9,306 nucleotides of DNA from an uncultured Candidatus Saccharibacteria bacterium (GTDB taxonomy: Bacteria; Patescibacteriota; Saccharimonadia; Saccharimonadales; Saccharimonadaceae). The translations under genes were made by a program, and so were the position numbers. Under the pieces are notes generated by a model that was not told the origin of the DNA, made no database searches, and saw only the letters and a program-made list of their open reading frames with translations. The stretch lies in NCBI GenBank assembly GCA_946185175.1, contig CAMHIH010000025.1:1-9306 (forward strand). Reading direction: 5' to 3'. Positions 5,793-9,306 of this stretch are shown one piece after another (the first letter of the stretch is position 1; each line of letters starts with the position of its first letter).

Positions 5793-6023
5793 TTAATCTG
5801 CTTTGTGCTCTTCGGCGTATTTAATAATATCGCCAACGGTTTGGATGTTTTTAATGTCTTTATCGGCGATTTCGATGCCGAATTCGTCTTCGAACGCTGC
5901 GACAAGATCCACCAAATCGAGTGATTCTACTTCTAAATCTTTGACGAGATTGGTTTTTTCATTAATATCTTTAGGGTCGACATCGAGAGTTTTAGCTATT
6001 AGCTTAATGATTTTTTCTTTCAT
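5793..6023 (-). CDS. acpP: Acyl carrier protein, 76 aa
   Basis: A small acidic four-helix carrier that holds acyl chains as thioesters on 4'-phosphopantetheine. The attachment site is Ser34 in DLEVESLDLVDL; the usual DSL is ESL here, a conservative change. FGIEIADKDIKNIQTVGDIIKY matches helices III and IV. Length is typical. The start is ATG at 6023, because GAGGAGG (6030-6036) lies 6 nt upstream, the best ribosome site in the window. A TTG five codons earlier lies within that SD and is unlikely. The gene overlaps the end of the ligase gene by 20 bases, so the two are probably co-translated. The ligase next door suggests that this ACP receives activated fatty acids, while the downstream acyltransferase suggests where they go. 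The symbol is given for the family; a specialised ACP is possible. Confidence 0.93.
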   Translation of the reverse strand: MKEKIIKLIAKTLDVDPKDINEKTNLVKDLEVESLDLVDLVAAFEDEFGIEIADKDIKNIQTVGDIIKYAEEHKAD

Positions 6024-7590
6024 GATTGTCCTCCTCAATTAATTTGTCGCGTACAACTTTGCCATTATTATTGCGCGGAAATGGTTTACTTCTTAGGTGG
6101 ACCATGGCAATTTGGCGGTTTTTGGCTTTTGTTTGATTATACTCATAGATTATATCATCGTAAAATTCTTGATCACCTAGATAGCCTTCGGCTGGATAAA
6201 TAGATGCGATAATGCGATTTTGGTATTCGTATACTGCGACTTCTGAGATGGCCGGATTTTTGGCTAGTTCTTTTTCGATTTCCTCTGGGCTGACATTTTC
6301 GCCATTACTTAAAATGATAAGATTTTTCTTGCGCCCAGTTACGTAGAGGAAGCCGTTCGCATCGATATATCCTAAATCCCCCGTAAAGTAATAATTGTTG
6401 CGCAAGACAGCCTCGGTGGCTCGTTTGTCTTTGTAATAACCGAGCATGACAATGTCACCACCAACGGCTATTTCGCCGTCGATTATTCTTACATCTACGT
6501 CGCGGCAGATTTGCCCTACGCTACCATCTTGATGGTATTGGTTGCGATTAACTGCGACGACTGGTGAGCATTCCGTAATACCGTAACCGTTTAAGACTTC
6601 GATGCCAATTTGACGGAACCATTTAACGTAGCTTGGGTCAAGTGGTGCTCCGCCGCAAATGATATAGCGTAATTTGCCACCAAATTGCCGATGGATATCT
6701 TTAAAAAAGTTATATCTCTGATCAATGCCGACTTTCAGGAGTATATTGCTAATTTTGAGGCCGCGTTGAAGCTTTTTGTCGGTTTTACTACGTCTCGCTT
6801 CTCGCCAAATTTGCTTATAGAATGTTTCGACAACCATTGGCACGGCAAAAATTGTGTTGGGGTGGCTTGTTTGAAAATCGTCTGTCAAATGCTTAAAACT
6901 GCTACTTATGAAGGTTAATACGCCATAATAGTACGGTTTGAGCGCCGAGGTGACATAGCCGAAGGCATGATGATATGGCAAAAAACTTGATGCTCCACCG
7001 GATGGCTTAAAGATTGATGCAGCGCCGTAGATGTCTGCTGCGATATTTCTTTCCGACAATATCACCGCTTTGCTGTAGCCAGTTGTGCCGGAGGTAAAGA
7101 AAATCATGGCTGGTTTATTTTCGTCTACCCGATACTGGTTTTTGAGTTTTGCTCCTTGTCTGATGTTCGATTTAAGATCAGAGAAGCTATAGTTGTTCTT
7201 GATAAGGTTTTGTGCCTCGGGATTGTATGTGTCGGAATAGCACAATGCCTTGACGTCGCATTGCTTGAGCTGCTTTTTGATGGTTTTGAGGTCGCCGTCT
7301 TTGTCGATTGCGACGCAGACATTGCCACTGAGCACTATGGCGAGGCTATATACGATCCAGGCATATGAATTTTCGCCGATTACTGCTATATTTACGCCGC
7401 GGTATTTTTCATAGAATGAGCCACTGAGTCGCGTGACGTCCTGATAAATATCCTGAAAGCTGCGACGTTGAATTTCGCCATTCTCGCGCCACATAAAGGC
7501 CGTCCGAGGTGAATCTTTGCGCTGTTGGACTAATTCGTGGAGATTGTTTATCTTTGGGACGCTATAGTAATCGTAATTGCTCTGTTTCAT
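6004..7590 (-). CDS. AMP-dependent acyl-CoA/acyl-ACP synthetase (fatty acid ligase), 528 aa
   Basis: The enzyme uses ATP to turn a carboxylic acid into an acyl-adenylate and then passes it to a thiol (CoA or ACP phosphopantetheine). All ANL-family motifs are present: the P-loop TSGTTGYSK (166-174), GYGITE (335-340), the ribose-binding aspartate in YFTGDLGYID (401-410), the hinge GRKKNLIILSNGENVSPEEIE (begins 419), and catalytic Lys511 in NNGKVVRDKL. Length suits the long-chain fatty acid branch. No membrane helix is seen. Overlap with the acyl carrier gene argues for acyl-ACP synthetase activity, as in AasS-type enzymes, but sequence alone does not exclude a CoA ligase. The ATG at 7590 follows the upstream stop by 2 bases and has no SD; TATACT lies 11 bases before it (7602-7607). 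A role in capturing exogenous or recycled fatty acids for lipid assembly is the favoured inference. Confidence 0.9.
   Translation of the reverse strand: MKQSNYDYYSVPKINNLHELVQQRKDSPRTAFMWRENGEIQRRSFQDIYQDVTRLSGSFYEKYRGVNIAVIGENSYAWIVYSLAIVLSGNVCVAIDKDGDLKTIKKQLKQCDVKALCYSDTYNPEAQNLIKNNYSFSDLKSNIRQGAKLKNQYRVDENKPAMIFFTSGTTGYSKAVILSERNIAADIYGAASIFKPSGGASSFLPYHHAFGYVTSALKPYYYGVLTFISSSFKHLTDDFQTSHPNTIFAVPMVVETFYKQIWREARRSKTDKKLQRGLKISNILLKVGIDQRYNFFKDIHRQFGGKLRYIICGGAPLDPSYVKWFRQIGIEVLNGYGITECSPVVAVNRNQYHQDGSVGQICRDVDVRIIDGEIAVGGDIVMLGYYKDKRATEAVLRNNYYFTGDLGYIDANGFLYVTGRKKNLIILSNGENVSPEEIEKELAKNPAISEVAVYEYQNRIIASIYPAEGYLGDQEFYDDIIYEYNQTKAKNRQIAMVHLRSKPFPRNNNGKVVRDKLIEEDNHERKNH
6030..6036 (-). promoter_or_regulatory. 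Strong Shine-Dalgarno that fixes the acyl carrier protein start
   Basis: GAGGAGG lies 6 nt before the ATG at 6023, inside the last codons of the ligase gene. It decides between ATG 6023 and the upstream in-frame TTG at 6038. A full anti-SD match here contrasts with the missing SD of the neighbouring ligase and GT8 genes, and would suit high ACP output. Confidence 0.85.
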
Positions 7591-7592
7591 GG

Positions 7593-9306
7593 TTATTTGG
7601 AAGTATAGACGAGTTTGCCTTTGTTGGTGTAATAATTAACTACGTCGTCTTTCTCGAAGCCGAAGATGTAATAATTGTCCATAAACGACATTTCGCCCTC
7701 GGCGCTGAAAAGTTCTTTGCCGTTTTTATCATAGAAGATATATTTGCCTAAATCTTCGCCTTTTTCGTCGTCATAGCTATGAGATGATTGTGGCGTGCAA
7801 ACTAGCGTCTCGATGTATTTGACATATGCGATGTATGAGCAGTTCGCGTCTTCGATGATGAGCTTGCCCTTGCTGTTTGCGAGGCTCTTTTTCTTGTTGT
7901 CGTCTTCGCTTTTTATAATATTGTAGTAGCCGTGCCCCTCATCAACGATCGCCGCGTAGTCGCCATCAAGCAAGGTTTTGCCCTTAGTGTTCACGAGCAT
8001 CGCTTTGCGATTGTCGCCGTCGGATGTATTTATCGCGATAAGACCGTAGTTGTCGACGCCATAAACCTCTGCGCTATATTTATAAGGTGTCGTAAAAATT
8101 TGTTTGCCGCTTAAGTCATATATCGAAACGTTGTCGTCGTCTTCTATGATGTAGCTAGCGTATGAGATGGTTGGCCGACTGGTAGCCTTGGCTTCGCCGA
8201 CTTTGTTGCCATTGGCATAAAACTCAGCCTTTTCGCCATCTGCGTCATATTTGACATAATGTTCGGGATTATAAACGGTGTTTTCGGATACTTCTATATC
8301 AGTTATATGCCCATCAGCGGCAATAAGGAACGTACCATCATCATTCGTACATGATGCATACCCGCCATCGTTCTTTTCTTCGGATCGATTGGGGTTGGTG
8401 GCGTAGACACTATCGCAGCGGTCGCCTAGCTCGATGAATTTACCACCCGAATAAACGGCCGTGCCTTTATCGTTTTTCTTGTTGTTGTATAGGCCATAGT
8501 TGAAAGAGCTAAAGGCGTAGATGTCATTGTTTTGCGATGCATAGAAGCTGTCATACTGATTTGAGGTGGATGTCTTGAAAACTTCTTTTAAATCATACGC
8601 ATCAAATACGGCTAATGCGTCCTTGCAAATGACGGCTATGGCCGCTTGGCTCGTTGAGTAGTCACAGTCGTCTTCGGAGCCGTTAATTGTATCGAGCTGG
8701 TCGCCATATGCGCTAAATATATTTACGGTGTCTTTGTGGTAGACTATCGTGATTGGCGAAGAATACATATTTTCAACGGACGAGTTCTTATCGATGACGT
8801 CGACTTGTTCGCCTTTGCCGGTTACGAGAACGCCTTCGTTGTCGTTGATATAGACCAAGAACAGGCCGCCATATTGTTCGATTTCGCTTTTTTGCCAATC
8901 GATAGTTATTTTGCCTTTTTGATTGATTATTGCATATTCGTCGTTGTCATTTTGGATGAGTGCGTAGCCGGCAACCATTGTTTTGTGACTTTTAATGTCG
9001 AACTCTGTCAACTGTTTGCCGTTTTTATCAAAAAGCGCATATTTAGAATCGTCTTCCGTGGTCTTTGGGATAAAGGCGGCTTCTGAAAGCATAGCTTTTT
9101 CGCCTTTCTTTAATTTTGGGCCGCTCAAGACATTATAGAGTACAACTCCAATAACCACGACTAATACGATACAGGCTACGGCCATAATTGGCATTAAGAT
9201 GCGTTTTACGTCGAACTTTGATGTGGGTTTTGACTCCGCATTTGTTGCTTGCTGTGGGTTTGGCACCGATGGCTGTGGGGCTGGCATGACTGACTGTTCT
9301 GCTGGA
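7593..9306 (-). CDS. Membrane-anchored WG/propeller-like repeat protein, probably 5'-partial
   Basis: The frame is open to the window edge: six more in-frame codons (PAEQSV) precede the ATG at 9287, that ATG has no SD, and the Pro/Gln/Ala-rich composition carries on across it. The true start is therefore probably outside the window; 564 residues follow the ATG. Numbering from it, residues 1-28 are a disordered P/Q/S-rich cytoplasmic tail, 30-53 are one strong transmembrane helix preceded by KFDVKR (N-in), and about 510 residues lie outside. The outer part is a string of degenerate beta units with turns such as DKNGKQL, NQKGKIT, DLSGKQI, NTKGKTL, NSKGKLI, DKNGKEL and TNKGKLV, as in WG-repeat proteins but lacking the W-G pair; a beta-propeller is likely. 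No catalytic motif is visible. It heads the visible part of the operon, 2 bases before the ligase, so a sensor, scaffold or lipid-handling partner is conceivable. Confidence 0.8.
   Translation of the reverse strand, partial: PAEQSVMPAPQPSVPNPQQATNAESKPTSKFDVKRILMPIMAVACIVLVVVIGVVLYNVLSGPKLKKGEKAMLSEAAFIPKTTEDDSKYALFDKNGKQLTEFDIKSHKTMVAGYALIQNDNDEYAIINQKGKITIDWQKSEIEQYGGLFLVYINDNEGVLVTGKGEQVDVIDKNSSVENMYSSPITIVYHKDTVNIFSAYGDQLDTINGSEDDCDYSTSQAAIAVICKDALAVFDAYDLKEVFKTSTSNQYDSFYASQNNDIYAFSSFNYGLYNNKKNDKGTAVYSGGKFIELGDRCDSVYATNPNRSEEKNDGGYASCTNDDGTFLIAADGHITDIEVSENTVYNPEHYVKYDADGEKAEFYANGNKVGEAKATSRPTISYASYIIEDDDNVSIYDLSGKQIFTTPYKYSAEVYGVDNYGLIAINTSDGDNRKAMLVNTKGKTLLDGDYAAIVDEGHGYYNIIKSEDDNKKKSLANSKGKLIIEDANCSYIAYVKYIETLVCTPQSSHSYDDEKGEDLGKYIFYDKNGKELFSAEGEMSFMDNYYIFGFEKDDVVNYYTNKGKLVYTSK

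Noticed and set aside
6024..6038. Upstream in-frame TTG that would add five residues to the acyl carrier protein.
   Set aside because: The TTG overlaps the GAGGAGG ribosome site that is ideally placed for the ATG at 6023, and the ATG gives the standard ACP N-terminus.
8736..9086. A 116-codon plus-strand frame.
   Set aside because: It lies opposite the membrane-anchored repeat protein, whose frame has clear strand and turn periodicity. The plus-strand product has no recognisable motif and no ribosome site.

Overview
The window looks like chromosomal DNA from a host-associated member of the Patescibacteria, most likely Candidatus Saccharibacteria (TM7). This is an inference from gene content and protein style: moderate GC, standard code with TGA as a stop, tightly packed genes, a proline/glutamine-rich tail ahead of a single membrane helix, and a short lipid/glycosyltransferase operon. 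No marker gene (rRNA, ribosomal protein) is present, so the phylum is not proven; a gut Firmicute is the main alternative.

Left part (1-2383), minus strand: the first 408 residues of a secreted, probably surface-exposed protein run off the left edge. Upstream of it is a tandem pair of hairpins that looks like a double terminator. Next is a 176-residue protein built of eight 20-residue leucine-rich units, encoded by an exact 60-base period. A 337-base gap then holds a promoter for the repeat gene, a plus-strand extended -10 box, small inverted repeats and a possible micro-ORF.

Right part (2384-9306): one plus-strand lysophospholipid acyltransferase-like gene meets, tail to tail with a 23-base overlap, a minus-strand operon that extends to the right edge. 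In transcription order the operon encodes a membrane-anchored WG/propeller-like protein (probably 5'-truncated by the window), an AMP-dependent acyl-CoA/acyl-ACP ligase, an acyl carrier protein, two GT8 glycosyltransferases and a second, different PlsC-family acyltransferase. Spacings are +2 nt, a 20-nt overlap, +17 nt, a 4-nt overlap (ATGA) and a 1-nt overlap (TAATG).

Inferred logic: the ligase activates a free fatty acid and loads it on the neighbouring ACP, the acyltransferases move the acyl group onto a glycerol-phosphate or other lipid acceptor, and the two GT8 enzymes add sugars to a lipid, glycan or protein acceptor. No fatty-acid elongation gene is in the window. That fits a reduced, scavenging bacterium that acylates its envelope with fatty acids taken from outside, but substrate and product cannot be read from the sequence.

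Three gene starts (2384, 5775, 7590) lack a Shine-Dalgarno sequence. Two of them have an extended -10 box (TGNTATAAT) directly upstream, so leaderless mRNAs are a testable idea. The other non-SD start, at 4960, is explained by stop/start coupling.
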